Counted from the first letter of the stretch, positions 12,335 to 21,301 are shown. The stretch is 64,000 nt of DNA from Ensifer sp. BR816 (GCF_000378985.1 NZ_KB905370.1:4276799-4340798), one strand, 5' to 3'. Notes: a model not told the origin generated them from the sequence alone. Made by a program: numbers and translations.

Positions 12335-12421
12335 TCAGAAATCACGCTGCAGCCGGACAAAACCGCTGACGAAATCGTCCGAACCGAGGCCCAGGTCCCG
12401 GCTCCGAGTTCCAACTCCCGC
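12335..12421 (-). pseudogene. 3' remnant of an outer-membrane porin-like gene
   Basis: Reading leftward from about 12421, the frame gives a glycine/aromatic strand ending FVSGFVRLQRDF and a stop at 12335-12337. A terminal phenylalanine after an alternating strand is the signature of outer-membrane beta-barrels, and this ending resembles alphaproteobacterial porins. Only about 28 codons remain and no upstream porin sequence is visible before the FMN reductase gene. The intact terminator just downstream fits a gene that lost its 5' part. Confidence 0.5.
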
Positions 12422-12462
12422 CCTCCCCTGCGAAAGCTACTGAGCCAAGCGGATCTTGCTTC

Positions 12463-13068
12463 TTACGCTCTCACGAGTTCCTGCCCCGCCTTGTCGGGGC
12501 TGGCCGGCCGGACACCAGTCTTGTCGATCCAGACCTCGAAGGCGTGCAGGAATTCCTGCAGGAAACTGCGCGTGCTTTCGTTGGCGATGTTGCCATAGGC
12601 GTCGAAAATCTTGTCGGCGCCGCTGAGGTAGACCTCGGGCTGCTGAAGCACCGGAACGTTGAGCGACACAAGCGATTGGCGCAAATGGTGAACCGCGCCG
12701 AAGCCGCCGAACATGCCTGGTGAAGTGCCGACGACGGCGCCGGGCTTTCCGTTCCATGCACTCTTGCCATAGGGTCGCGACCCCACGTCGAGCGCATTCT
12801 TCAGGACACCGGGTACGGATCGGTTGTATTCCGGCGTGATGAACAGCACCGCATCGGCAGCGCGGATGCGATCCCGAAACTGTACCCACGAGGCGGGAGC
12901 CCCCTGATCCTCCACGTCCTGGTTATAAAGCGGAAGGTCGCCGATACCGACGATCTCGAGGCGGAGCGATGCCGGCGCGAGCTTCTCCAGAGCCAGGGCC
13001 AGCTTGCGATTGACCGATTCCTTGCGAAGGCTTCCGACGAGTACAGCGACGTGGCGCGACAATGACAT
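12463..13068 (-). CDS. NADPH-dependent FMN reductase (ChrR/YieF-like)
   Basis: A 201-residue flavodoxin-fold quinone/chromate-type reductase. ATG 13068 with GGAG upstream is chosen; the open frame extends to 13158 without a better start. The FMN phosphate-binding loop is GSLRKESVNRKLA (residues 8-20) and the isoalloxazine side is FITPEYNRSVPGVLKNALD near 78-96, followed by the GTSPGMFGG loop. It is a soluble two-electron reductase of quinones, possibly chromate. A 12-bp palindrome lies 130 bases upstream. Confidence 0.9.
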   Translation of the reverse strand: MSLSRHVAVLVGSLRKESVNRKLALALEKLAPASLRLEIVGIGDLPLYNQDVEDQGAPASWVQFRDRIRAADAVLFITPEYNRSVPGVLKNALDVGSRPYGKSAWNGKPGAVVGTSPGMFGGFGAVHHLRQSLVSLNVPVLQQPEVYLSGADKIFDAYGNIANESTRSFLQEFLHAFEVWIDKTGVRPASPDKAGQELVRA

Positions 13069-13199
13069 GATGTGGACTCCGATTTTCTCGTATTTTTTGG
13101 ATGCCAGTTCAGAACGCAGGCCGCCTCCTTGGTGGGCGTCGCCCGTCCGCGACCTCAACCGTTGACAAAGCCGATCAACCAGCCGCGTTCACCGTATGC

Positions 13200-13211
13200 G
13201 CTAACGTTAGC
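13200..13211. promoter_or_regulatory. 12-bp palindrome GCTAACGTTAGC, LacI-type operator candidate
   Basis: GCTAACGTTAGC is a perfect palindrome with the central AACGTT core common to LacI-family operators. It lies upstream of the FMN reductase gene. No LacI-family gene other than thuR is visible in the window, and thuR has a different candidate site. Confidence 0.45.
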
Positions 13212-13718
13212 ACAAGCTTTAAGCGGCATTGCAAGGCTTGTCAATAGCGCTTTATAAGTGCCTCCTGAAAAGGATCGCATGCAAACGCGCAGAATATGAG
13301 CATGCTCAGGGACTTTGATTGCGGGGAGTCAGGCTCCAAGGTGCGCGCATTCCACACAGCCACAGGCGCCGAATGCAGTACGGATTGTGCAATCGATTGC
13401 ATCATTTTGACGCGCGACTACTCGCTCGCTCAACCGGACAGGCAGCGTAATAATTGTGGCCTCCGGTTCTCAGATCGATAAGGCGGCATACGTTGCCCCA
13501 TCAGCTTGACCATCATCACCGAGTCCATATCGTATCCACCGATCCTGAAATGCCGCTGCCAACAGGCCGGCCTCGACCCGGCTGACGAGGATCCGGGTCC
13601 TGCCTTTCAGCGCGCGCCGAAGTGTTCGGGCTCCGATCCAGCCGCTTGCGCCAGAGCGTGTGAGTGAGGATGCGCTTCAATCGGTTGCAGGGGTCTGCGC
13701 GCTATCCTCCCCCGCCTG
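13212..13718. other. gap with no recognised gene
   Basis: About 500 bases between the FMN reductase promoter region and the EF-G paralogue. There is a leftward open stretch of about 70 codons (stop at 13470-13472, no ATG) whose translation I do not recognise. No repeat or RNA signature is evident. Confidence 0.5.
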
Positions 13719-15680
13719 TCAATGCTCGTTCACATGCGTGCCATGCGCATGGACGATCGCCTGTGCTTCCTTGCCGTAGAGTTCTTCGAAATGATCGAAG
13801 TTCTTGGCAAAGTAGCCGATGCCCTGCGTCGCCGATCTGAGCGACCGGGCCAGTTCCTCGAGCGCGCTGCCGGGGATGAGCGCACGGAAGATGTCCCATC
13901 CCTTCGCCGCCTCGTCGCGATCGAAGCCGAGGACCTGGCCCTTGAGGGTCGAGACGACCGGCACGAGCGCGCCGGAATAGATCGACGGCACATGGATCTC
14001 TATCCGGAAAATCGGCTGCAGCAGGACGGCCGCGGCCTGCGACAGTGCCTGCCGCACCCCGAGCTTGCCGGCCGTCCTGAATGCATATTCGGAACTGTCG
14101 ACAGAGTGGTGCTGGCCGTCGGTCAAAAGCACGCCGACATCGATCGCCTTGAAGCCGAGCGGGCCCTTGTCCATCGCCTCGCGGGCGCCCGCCTCGACCG
14201 CCGGAATGAAGTTTCGCGGCACGGCACCGCCCTTGACGGTCTCTCCGAAGGAGAACCCCTCGCCGCGTCCGTTCGGATGGACACTCAGCTTCACGTCGGC
14301 GAACTGGCCGGCCCCGCCGGTCTGCTTGCGGTGGCGGTAATGAACCTCCGCCGCCTTCGATATGGTCTCCCGATAGACCGGGCTCGGCGGCCGCTCGCTC
14401 ACCTCCACATGGAAGACATCCGACAGCATCCGGCAGATGTCGCGCAGGTGCACCGGCCCCTGCACGCTGACCAGCTGCGCGCCGGTGCCCTCCTCCTGCA
14501 TGACCGTCAGGCCGCGATCGGTTTCGGCGAGTTTCGTGAGCGTTTCGGAGAGCTTGTTCTCGTCGCGCTCGCTTTCCGGCACCAGGATCCGTTCGAGGAT
14601 GGGCGTCGGCGGCGTCGTCCAGTCCGGCGGCGCCACCGTCGCATGGGGCGTCAGCAGCGCAGGAACGGTCAGGTGGTCGGATTTGACCGCCGCGAAAATC
14701 TGCCCGGCGACCGTGATGCCGCTCGCCATCGCCCGGCCGCTCGCGGGGTCCTGGAGCGCGCCGAGCCCGGCGCCGCCGAGCACCGCGCCCTGCTTCACGC
14801 CGTTCTGCAGCGCCCGGGCGACGACCGTCTTGCCCACGCTCTGCCGGTGATAGGCGTGAAAGCTGACGGCGGTCAGCGTCGCCTCGTCGATGCCGGCGGA
14901 TGCGGCCAGGCGCTTGCGCAGCGCATCGGCGCGCGGCGCTTCGTGGCGCAGCGCCTTCATCAGCCGCATGATGCCGTTGCTGTGGCTGGCGGCGCCGAGC
15001 AGGACGGGAATGATCTTGTTCTCGGTCAAGACCCGGGTCGAGATCGCGTAGATGGTCTCGCTCGCCGGCTCGCGGTCCTCGATCAATTCCTCAAGCAGCC
15101 AGTCGTCGAACTCGGACAGATGCTCCAGCAATTCGGCGCGCGCCTCGTGTTCGCGCTCGATCGAACTCTCGGGTATCTCGAAGAGCGACGATGTCTGGCC
15201 CTCGCGATAGCGCCAGGCGCGCTCCGAAATGAGGTCGCAGCTGCCGATGATCCTGTCGCCGTCGCGGATCGGGATCTGGCGCAGGACGAGCGGGCGGCTG
15301 CAATAATCCTGCAGCGCCGCAACGACATCGCGCAGCCGGCCGCGCGGCTCATCCATCCGGTTGACGAAGACGATGCAGGGTGTGCCCGACGCCTCGATCG
15401 CCCTGAGATAGGGGGCTGCAAGCACCGCCTCGTCGACCACCGGCGAAACGCACAGAACGCAGGCGTCGCTCGCCAGCAGCGCATCCTGCGCATGCGCAAG
15501 CGCCTCGTTGTTGCCCGGCACATCGAGCGCACACCAGGCCTCGCTGCCAAAATCGAATTCAGTGATGGATAGACCGTAAGGGGAAACTGACTTTTTCGGC
15601 TCGCCTTCCAGCGAGCCCAACCTTTCCACGAGCGTGGATTTTCCGATCTGCGAAGGACCGAGTACCGTAAAGCAGCGCAT
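13719..15680 (-). CDS. elongation factor G-like GTPase (FusA paralogue)
   Basis: A 653-residue EF-G-like protein. ATG 15680 is preceded by GGGAGGAA; the frame open to 15842 runs into the neighbouring gene. Domain I has a P-loop GPSQIGKS (residues 8-15) and an NRMD G4 motif (107-110), but the switch II motif reads DVPGN (53-57) where canonical EF-G has DTPGH, so the catalytic histidine is an asparagine. Domain IV is recognisable from YRHRKQTGGAGQFA and GGAVPRNFIPAVEAG. It is about 50 residues shorter than FusA, mainly in the G domain. It is more likely a regulatory or specialised paralogue than the housekeeping translocase. Function unknown. Confidence 0.88.
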   Translation of the reverse strand: MRCFTVLGPSQIGKSTLVERLGSLEGEPKKSVSPYGLSITEFDFGSEAWCALDVPGNNEALAHAQDALLASDACVLCVSPVVDEAVLAAPYLRAIEASGTPCIVFVNRMDEPRGRLRDVVAALQDYCSRPLVLRQIPIRDGDRIIGSCDLISERAWRYREGQTSSLFEIPESSIEREHEARAELLEHLSEFDDWLLEELIEDREPASETIYAISTRVLTENKIIPVLLGAASHSNGIMRLMKALRHEAPRADALRKRLAASAGIDEATLTAVSFHAYHRQSVGKTVVARALQNGVKQGAVLGGAGLGALQDPASGRAMASGITVAGQIFAAVKSDHLTVPALLTPHATVAPPDWTTPPTPILERILVPESERDENKLSETLTKLAETDRGLTVMQEEGTGAQLVSVQGPVHLRDICRMLSDVFHVEVSERPPSPVYRETISKAAEVHYRHRKQTGGAGQFADVKLSVHPNGRGEGFSFGETVKGGAVPRNFIPAVEAGAREAMDKGPLGFKAIDVGVLLTDGQHHSVDSSEYAFRTAGKLGVRQALSQAAAVLLQPIFRIEIHVPSIYSGALVPVVSTLKGQVLGFDRDEAAKGWDIFRALIPGSALEELARSLRSATQGIGYFAKNFDHFEELYGKEAQAIVHAHGTHVNEH

Positions 15681-15819
15681 CCGCGTTCCTCCCTCTGCCA
15701 GGATGTCACTCTCAGGAAGATAGGATGCCCCTCTCGAAGGCAAAGTACCAGAGATTGCTGTTTTTTCCTGGCAAGGCGACGGCAAGCCGGTGATCGGGCC
15801 GGCGATCGGGCCGGAGCGG

Positions 15820-17434
15820 TCACCGGGGCTGCGTTCGCGCAAGATGGGCGCCGAGCCTCAGCGCCAGGGCGACGGCGGCAAGCGTCGGGTTGGCCTGGCC
15901 TCCGGTGGGGAAGACCGAACTGCCGGCGATATAGAGATTGGCAACGGCATGCACGCGGCAGTCGGCATTGACGGCTCCGTCGCGGCTCTCTCGACATGCG
16001 CGTCAGGCCGATCTGGTGATAGCCGTCGAAGGCCTGTCGACGGACCGCTTCGCGGCGCTCCGGCGCCTCATTGAGATAGGCGAGTTTGCCGGTGCCGTTC
16101 TCGCGCAGCCAATGGTCCAGAAGCTCATGGGAGCGGACGACCGAGCCGACGTCTTCGTCGTCGACGAGATAATTCACCTTGAGCGCCGGGAGGTAGACAT
16201 TCGACAGCCTTTCGTCGAGATAGGCCCGGCTTTCCGGGAGCGGCCTCTGCTCGGCGTGATAGCGCAGCAGATAGCGGCCCTTCGGGCTGGGTAGCGTCCG
16301 CCGCCCGGGAAGACGGCTGCCGATGAGATTGCCCGCCGAGGCGGCAAGATCGCGAAAGAACGCGGGATCGCTTCGCAGATTGCGAAGATGCTCGCGATAA
16401 CCCTGCTGCCGGCCCGACGCCGTCTTCGGCGCTCGTCCCTCGGAAAGCATGCCGTAGAGGCCGGAGATCGCCAGCGCCAGATAGAGGGCGGACAAGGCAC
16501 CGGAGCCGTGCGAAGCATCGGCGATCGAAAGCGCATCCAGCCAGAAGGCGGCGTTGAGCAATCGCTCGTCGCACTGCACACTGGCACTGATCTGCAACCG
16601 GCGACGGAAGTGCCGACCCTCTCTATCATTTTGAAATAAAAGAGCTTTCTCCATTTTTCGATCGGCAAATTCGACGACGGCGATGTGGCCGGTGACATGA
16701 CCCTGATAGAAGCGGCCGAGTGCGCCTTGCGGCCCGCCGAACTTTGGCGGCCAGTGGCGTTGGGTGGCAAGCAGCAAGCGCGCATTTTCCAGTCCGCCGC
16801 CGGCAAGCACATAGGTCCTCGCCCGGACAGGAAGCGTGCGCCCCTGCCGATGGACCATGAGGCTTTCGACCGCGCCCGCCTCCGGCCGCAGCTCGAGGCC
16901 GAAGACGGTGGCTTCGGCGAGCAGCGTGATGCGTCTCGAAGCGCGCAGATGTGCCCTGTATAACGGCCCGAGCGCCGGCCTGGCACTCCAGCGCTCGATC
17001 GTCGAGGTCATGTCCCCGCCGTCAGGAACATCCTTTCCGTCGGGAGGCTGAGCGCCGCAATTCAGGAACGCAAAGGCGGCGGCATAGTGGTTGCGCATAT
17101 CGGAATGGCTGATCGGCCAGCCGGAATGCGGCACATGCGCCCGTTCGACAAAATCGAGATCGTCGAATTCCACGCATCGGCCACCCCACAGCGCCGACGT
17201 GCCGCCGAGGCCACGGCTGGTCATGCCGGCCGTGGCGTGATGCGCGTTCGTGTGGTCGATCGGTCCGAACGTGTCGCCGGCGTTGGACGGGCCGTCCAGC
17301 GCGCCGGCCTCGAGAAGAAGAACGCTCAGCCCCTGCTCCTCGCAGGACAAGGCCAAAGCAAGGCCGACCGGACCGGAGCCGACGATGCACACATCCGGCA
17401 TTGGCAGATCCGCGACTGTCCCGCCTGCGATCAT
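15820..17434 (-). pseudogene. GMC-type FAD oxidoreductase, frameshifted near the 3' end
   Basis: The main frame starts at ATG 17434 with an FAD-binding GSGPVG motif (residues 19-24) and continues through SRGLGGTSALWGGR and a VLAGGGLENARLLL segment, all typical of GMC/cholesterol-oxidase-like flavoproteins. It stays in frame to the [12 protein letters not shown] motif, then leaves frame inside a CTCTCTC tract at 15986-15992. The conserved C-terminus ([19 protein letters not shown], then [14 protein letters not shown]) continues in another frame to a TGA at 15820-15822. One extra base explains the break. The catalytic histidine region survives but the last 55 residues are out of frame. It could be a true pseudogene, a phase-variable tract or a sequencing error. 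Confidence 0.8.
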
Positions 17435-17567
17435 GCCCGGCCCCTTCCCCCGAAGCACATGCACCTCTGCAAATTAGCCGTGCATTATATACGCCGCAAG
17501 CGATCCGCGGCGCCATCCATCCTTTGATGGATGCGATCTGAAATTCGGAGAGACTTGAGCTGGCGAA

Positions 17568-18353
17568 CTACCCGTTCGCACCGGGCGCGAATTCGGCCAC
17601 CAATTCGTGCCGATCGCCGGGATAGGTGAGCCTGACGCTGGTGACAGGCGCGCCGCCGCTCCAGGTCCGCCGCTCGATTACCAGGCAGGGAGCGCCGATC
17701 GCGATGTCGAGTGCCTGGGCCGCCTGCCGGCTTGCCGCCACGGCCCGGATCCTATGCTCGGCCGTGCTCCAGGGGACCTGGCCGAGCAGCCATGACCCCG
17801 GCGCGACCGCGTCGAACGGCTCCGTCTCGGCTTCCGGCACCGCCGCAAGGCTGATCAGCCGCTCCTCGAGACAAAAGGGCCGACCGCCGGCGAAATGCCG
17901 GCAGGTGATTTCCATGAGGCGCGCTGCGCCCGGCAGGTCGATTCGCGACGAATCGCCGGTCTTGGCCTTGCGCAGCAGGCGCTCGTCGAGGCTGTAGGCA
18001 TAATCGAGACCGAGCGATTCGACCTCGAGCCTGACATCATGGATCTCCATGACCGCCGACTGGACGTGCGGGAAGGTGACGTAACTGCCGGACTTGCGCC
18101 GGCGCTCGATCAGGCCGCGCCTGACGAGATCGCTGATCGCCTTGTTCACCGTCATCCGGGAACAGCCATATTGCTCCGTCAGCTCGTGCTCGAACGGAAT
18201 CCGGTGTCCCGGCGGCCAGAGGCCGGAGAGAATGTTCCCCTCGACGTCGTTCAGGATTCTCTGGTGCAGCGACAACTGCTCGGGACGGTCCCTGACTTCT
18301 GAAGGATGATCGTTGGAAATGGCCGGGCCCTCGCTAGATACCAGCCCGCACAT
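17568..18353 (-). CDS. hutC: GntR/HutC-family repressor
   Basis: A 261-residue regulator. The winged helix-turn-helix occupies roughly residues 28-95 and contains PPGHRIPFEHELTEQYGCSR and MTVNKAISDLVRRGLIERRR, which is the HutC version of the GntR motif. The C-terminal UTRA ligand domain begins near 105 and ends with the EHRIRAV and CLVIERRTW segments. HutC represses histidine-utilisation genes in response to urocanate. No hut enzyme gene is nearby, so the regulon is elsewhere or this is a paralogue. A TATATA-containing stretch at 17485-17497, upstream of the oxidoreductase gene, could be a target. Confidence 0.78.
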   Translation of the reverse strand: MCGLVSSEGPAISNDHPSEVRDRPEQLSLHQRILNDVEGNILSGLWPPGHRIPFEHELTEQYGCSRMTVNKAISDLVRRGLIERRRKSGSYVTFPHVQSAVMEIHDVRLEVESLGLDYAYSLDERLLRKAKTGDSSRIDLPGAARLMEITCRHFAGGRPFCLEERLISLAAVPEAETEPFDAVAPGSWLLGQVPWSTAEHRIRAVAASRQAAQALDIAIGAPCLVIERRTWSGGAPVTSVRLTYPGDRHELVAEFAPGANG

Positions 18354-18467
18354 TAGCGATTTCCGGCGCCGGGGACAGCCCTTGTGGCTCGGCCCTGCTC
18401 TTTTCCGCGGCGTGAGGGATCTTTCCGAAGCCCACCCCGCAAGTGCCGGCTTGCTCTATCGAGGGGC

Positions 18468-18647
18468 CTAATAGAAGAGGTGCCTGGGCGCCACGAAGGC
18501 GCGAACCGAAGGCTCTTCGCATTCGGGCTGGCAATCCTCGACGGCTTCACGATCGGTCGGTGGGGCCTCGGGCATGTCCTTGCCGGCGCGCGGCTTCGGC
18601 GTCGGCGGCGTGAAATAGCCCAAGGTCATGCCACCAAGATAGAACAT
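18468..18647 (-). CDS. possible small protein, 59 residues
   Basis: An ATG at 18647 opens a 59-codon frame starting MFYLGGMTLGYFTPP and ending in an acidic then basic tail. There is no convincing ribosome site and I do not recognise a family. It lies in the 584-base gap between hutC and repA. It may be fortuitous. Confidence 0.25.
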   Translation of the reverse strand: MFYLGGMTLGYFTPPTPKPRAGKDMPEAPPTDREAVEDCQPECEEPSVRAFVAPRHLFY

Positions 18648-18744
18648 GCCGCGTCTTTCGTCGCAAAATCTCCGACACAACCTGCCGCAATGGGGAGCGC
18701 TAGCGGTGCAACTCAAGTCTCGACCGTTTCGAATAAAGGCGGCC

Positions 18745-18760
18745 GTTGTCCGCGGACAAC
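18745..18760. other. parS-type palindrome, class A copy 1
   Basis: GTTGTCCGCGGACAAC is a perfect 16-bp palindrome that fits the repABC par consensus GTTNNCNGCNGNNAAC. It lies 178 bases upstream of the repA start. Sites of this form bind RepB and act as the plasmid centromere; near repA they may also serve in autoregulation. Confidence 0.85.
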
Positions 18761-18772
18761 TTGACGGATCGA

Positions 18773-18788
18773 GTTGTCCGCGGACAAC
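18773..18788. other. parS-type palindrome, class A copy 2
   Basis: A second exact copy of GTTGTCCGCGGACAAC, twelve bases after the first. The 28-base centre spacing puts the two sites on nearly opposite helical faces. Tandem copies at the 5' side of repA suggest cooperative RepB loading or operator function. Confidence 0.85.
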
Positions 18789-18937
18789 TTTTGGGCCGCG
18801 ATACTCGCGAAACCGCACCGCGTGCTTGAGCAAGGCGGGCTTTTGCTAAGTGTTTGTCAACCGGCCACGAATCGTCGCATAGTATATCTGCGCAGATTCG
18901 CTCCTATTGCCGATTTTTGCGCAGTTTTTCGGAGATC

Positions 18938-20137
18938 ATGATGTTGCAGCCGAGAGTCCAGAGCGTCGACGAGCAGGAGCATTTGCCCTCGCTGCTGGCT
19001 GCCGACGCCCAGGAACTTGCGCATCAACTGCAGGAACATCAGAAGAAGATCTTCTCTCCGGCGGCGCAGAAAACCATGCGGCTCTTCAACCCTGCCGAGG
19101 CAGCGGCCTTCATCGGAATCGGTGAAGGTTATCTGCGCCAGATCGCCTCAGAAGGCCACGGCCCGCAGCCCCTGTCAAACGGCAGGCGCATGTATGCGGT
19201 CGAGGACATCGACCGGATCCGCCGCGTCCTCGACGACGGCAGCAAGACGGGCAAGTACATCCCGCACCGTCGGCCGGGCGAAAAGCTGCAGGTCATTTCG
19301 GTGATGAACTTCAAGGGCGGCTCGGGCAAGACGACGACTTCGGCGCACCTGTCGCAATATCTGGCGCTGCGCGGCTATCGCGTGCTGGCGATCGATCTCG
19401 ATCCGCAAGCCTCGCTTTCGGCGCTTTTCGGCCATCAGCCGGAGCTCGACGTCGGCGAGGCCGAGACCCTTTACGGCGCCATCCGCTATGAGGCCCCTCG
19501 CCCGATCGCCGACGTCGTGCGCTCGACCTATACGACCAATCTGCATCTGATCCCCGGCAATCTCGAATTGATGGAGTTCGAGCACGAGACGCCGAAAGCC
19601 ATGATCGGCGGTTCGGCCGAGACGCTGTTTTTCGCGCGGATCGGCGAGGTCCTGACGGAGATCGAGAGCTTCTACGACATCGTCATCATCGATTGCCCGC
19701 CGCAGCTCGGCTTCCTGACGATGTCGGCGCTCTGCGCCGCGACGTCGGTGCTCATCACCGTCCATCCGCAAATGCTCGACGTCATGTCGATGTCGCAATT
19801 CCTGTCGATGACGAGCGAACTGATGACCGTCGTCGAGAAGGCGGGCGGCCGCACCAGCTACGACTGGATGCGCTACCTCGTAACGCGTTTCGAACCGAAT
19901 GACGGCCCGCAGAGCCAGATGACTGGCTTCATGCGGGCGATCTTCGGCAACCGCATGCTGCACAATGCCATGGTGAAATCGACCGCCATCTCCGATGCCG
20001 GCGTCACGAAGCAGACGCTCTACGAGGTCGAGCGCTCGCAATTCATCCGCGGCACCTATGACCGGGCGATGGATTCCCTTTCGCTCGTCAATGCGGAGAT
20101 CGAAGAGATGATCCGCAGCGTCTGGGGAAGGAAGTAA
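18938..20137 (+). CDS. repA: RepA, ParA-type plasmid partition ATPase
   Basis: A 399-residue ParA-family protein of the repABC system. I chose ATG 18938, preceded by GGAG, because it gives the usual family length; the frame is open to 18854. The N-terminal helix-turn-helix (about 47-100) resembles a MerR-like reader and is followed by the deviant Walker A KGGSGKTT (126-133), the IDLDPQAS loop and the IDCPPQLG Walker B-like strand. It positions sister plasmids with RepB and, with RepB, represses the operon. The gene is followed by repB after three bases. Confidence 0.96.
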   Translation: MMLQPRVQSVDEQEHLPSLLAADAQELAHQLQEHQKKIFSPAAQKTMRLFNPAEAAAFIGIGEGYLRQIASEGHGPQPLSNGRRMYAVEDIDRIRRVLDDGSKTGKYIPHRRPGEKLQVISVMNFKGGSGKTTTSAHLSQYLALRGYRVLAIDLDPQASLSALFGHQPELDVGEAETLYGAIRYEAPRPIADVVRSTYTTNLHLIPGNLELMEFEHETPKAMIGGSAETLFFARIGEVLTEIESFYDIVIIDCPPQLGFLTMSALCAATSVLITVHPQMLDVMSMSQFLSMTSELMTVVEKAGGRTSYDWMRYLVTRFEPNDGPQSQMTGFMRAIFGNRMLHNAMVKSTAISDAGVTKQTLYEVERSQFIRGTYDRAMDSLSLVNAEIEEMIRSVWGRK

Positions 20138-20140
20138 TCG

Positions 20141-21145
20141 ATGGCCCGCAAGAACCTGATCGGCATCTCCGACAGCCCGGCCTCCCCGCTCGCTGGAGAG
20201 CGTCCGGCCGTCGAGCGCCCGATCGCCGGCCTTGCGCCGGGACATCGAACCAATGCGCTGGTCGGCGGCATCACCCGATCGCTCACCAACATCACCCAGA
20301 AGGTCGAGCGGGCCGAAGAGCTGGAGCGCCAGCTGGCGCAGGGCCATGCCATCGTCGAGCTCGATCCGGAACTGGTCGACGCGTCCTTCGTCATCGATCG
20401 CCTGGGCGTCACGCCCGAGGCGCAGGCCGCGCTGGTCGAGCAGATCCGCGACCACGGACAACAGGTGCCGATCCTGGTGCGACCGCACCCGGACACGGAA
20501 AACCGCTACCAGGTGGCGTACGGCCACCGGAGACTGGCGGCGCTCCGCGAGATCGGCGGCAAGGTCAAGGCCGTCATTCGTGCCTTGAGCGACGAGCAGC
20601 TCGTGATCTCGCAGGGGCAGGAGAACAACGCCCGCACCGATCTCTCTTTCATCGAGCGTGCCCTGTTTGCGACCAGGCTCGAGGACCGCGGCTTTTCGCG
20701 TGAGACCACCATGTCGGCGCTCGGCGTCGACAAGGCGGCACTATCGAAGATGATCACCGTCGTGCGCCGTCTGCCGGTGGAGATCATCGAGGCGATCGGT
20801 GCCGCGCCCGCCTTCGGGCGCCGGCGCTGGATGGAACTGGCCGACCGGCTCGACGACGCCAGGCGTCGCGCCAAGGCGCTTGCCCACATCCGGCAAAGCG
20901 AATTTTCGGCGATGGAGAGCGATCGACGCTTCGAGAAGCTCTTCGCCGTCCTGGCCGAAACCAGAAGGCGGCCCGCGGCCGAGGCTTGGCTTGCGCCCGA
21001 CCGGACGCGCCCCGTGCGCATTCGCGACACCGATACGGAGACGACGCTTGCCTTCAGCAAGAAGGCGGCACCGGGCTTCGCAGAATTCGTGAGGCAGAGG
21101 CTCGACGCCCTGTACCTCGAATACCAACAGGAAACAGGAGATTAA
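20141..21145 (+). CDS. repB: RepB, ParB-type centromere-binding protein
   Basis: A 334-residue ParB-family protein. ParB box I is VPILVRPHPD with GHRRLAALRE near residues 110-133, box II contains SQGQENNARTDLSFIERA near 165-182, and the DNA-reading helix-turn-helix follows with FSRETTMSALGVDKAALSKM near 190-209. It should bind the GTTNNCNGCNGNNAAC palindromes around the operon and stimulate the RepA ATPase. It lies in the same transcript as repA and repC. Confidence 0.96.
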   Translation: MARKNLIGISDSPASPLAGERPAVERPIAGLAPGHRTNALVGGITRSLTNITQKVERAEELERQLAQGHAIVELDPELVDASFVIDRLGVTPEAQAALVEQIRDHGQQVPILVRPHPDTENRYQVAYGHRRLAALREIGGKVKAVIRALSDEQLVISQGQENNARTDLSFIERALFATRLEDRGFSRETTMSALGVDKAALSKMITVVRRLPVEIIEAIGAAPAFGRRRWMELADRLDDARRRAKALAHIRQSEFSAMESDRRFEKLFAVLAETRRRPAAEAWLAPDRTRPVRIRDTDTETTLAFSKKAAPGFAEFVRQRLDALYLEYQQETGD

Positions 21146-21152
21146 GCAGAGC

Positions 21153-21192
21153 AAAAGAAAAAGGCTTCCGAACGACTAGCGCTGCGGAAACC
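21153..21192 (-). terminator. ctRNA intrinsic terminator
   Basis: On the minus strand GGTTTCCG pairs with CGGAAGCC (one G-U pair, 14-base loop), followed immediately by TTTTTCTTTT. This is a textbook terminator and also forms the main hairpin of the ctRNA. Confidence 0.85.
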
Positions 21193-21207
21193 CTTCTCTC
21201 GTGTAGC
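21153..21207 (-). ncRNA. antisense ctRNA (incompatibility RNA) between repB and repC
   Basis: This is a short leftward RNA in the 156-base repB-repC gap, the position of ctRNA in all repABC plasmids. A promoter at 21214-21242 places the start near 21207, and a terminator hairpin (21163-21170 with 21185-21192, then a T-rich run to 21153) ends it, for about 50 nt. It is complementary to the repC leader and should lower RepC translation, controlling copy number and incompatibility. The exact ends are inferred. Confidence 0.85.
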
Positions 21208-21213
21208 AACTAG

Positions 21214-21242
21214 AGATTCCCATTTCCGCGAATCAGTGTCAA
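21214..21242 (-). promoter_or_regulatory. ctRNA promoter
   Basis: On the minus strand TTGACA (21237-21242) is separated by exactly 17 bases from GAATCT (21214-21219). The -35 is perfect consensus and the spacing optimal, in keeping with the strong constitutive promoters of these counter-transcripts. Confidence 0.85.
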
Positions 21243-21301
21243 GCCCTTTCGGCGTCGTTTCGGCGAACGGTTTTCTTTTGCCTTGGAAAAGGTGAAGAAA
21301 A

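Noticed and set aside
13470-13683. Leftward open stretch of about 70 codons in the 13 kb gap
   Set aside because: No start codon, no ribosome site and no recognisable domain, so it is not reported as a gene.
13722-15572. Plus-strand open frame of 616 codons opposite the EF-G paralogue
   Set aside because: The minus-strand frame has full EF-G domain motifs and a strong ribosome site; the plus-strand translation is rich in R, A, D and G without any recognisable domain, typical of antisense frames in GC-rich coding DNA.
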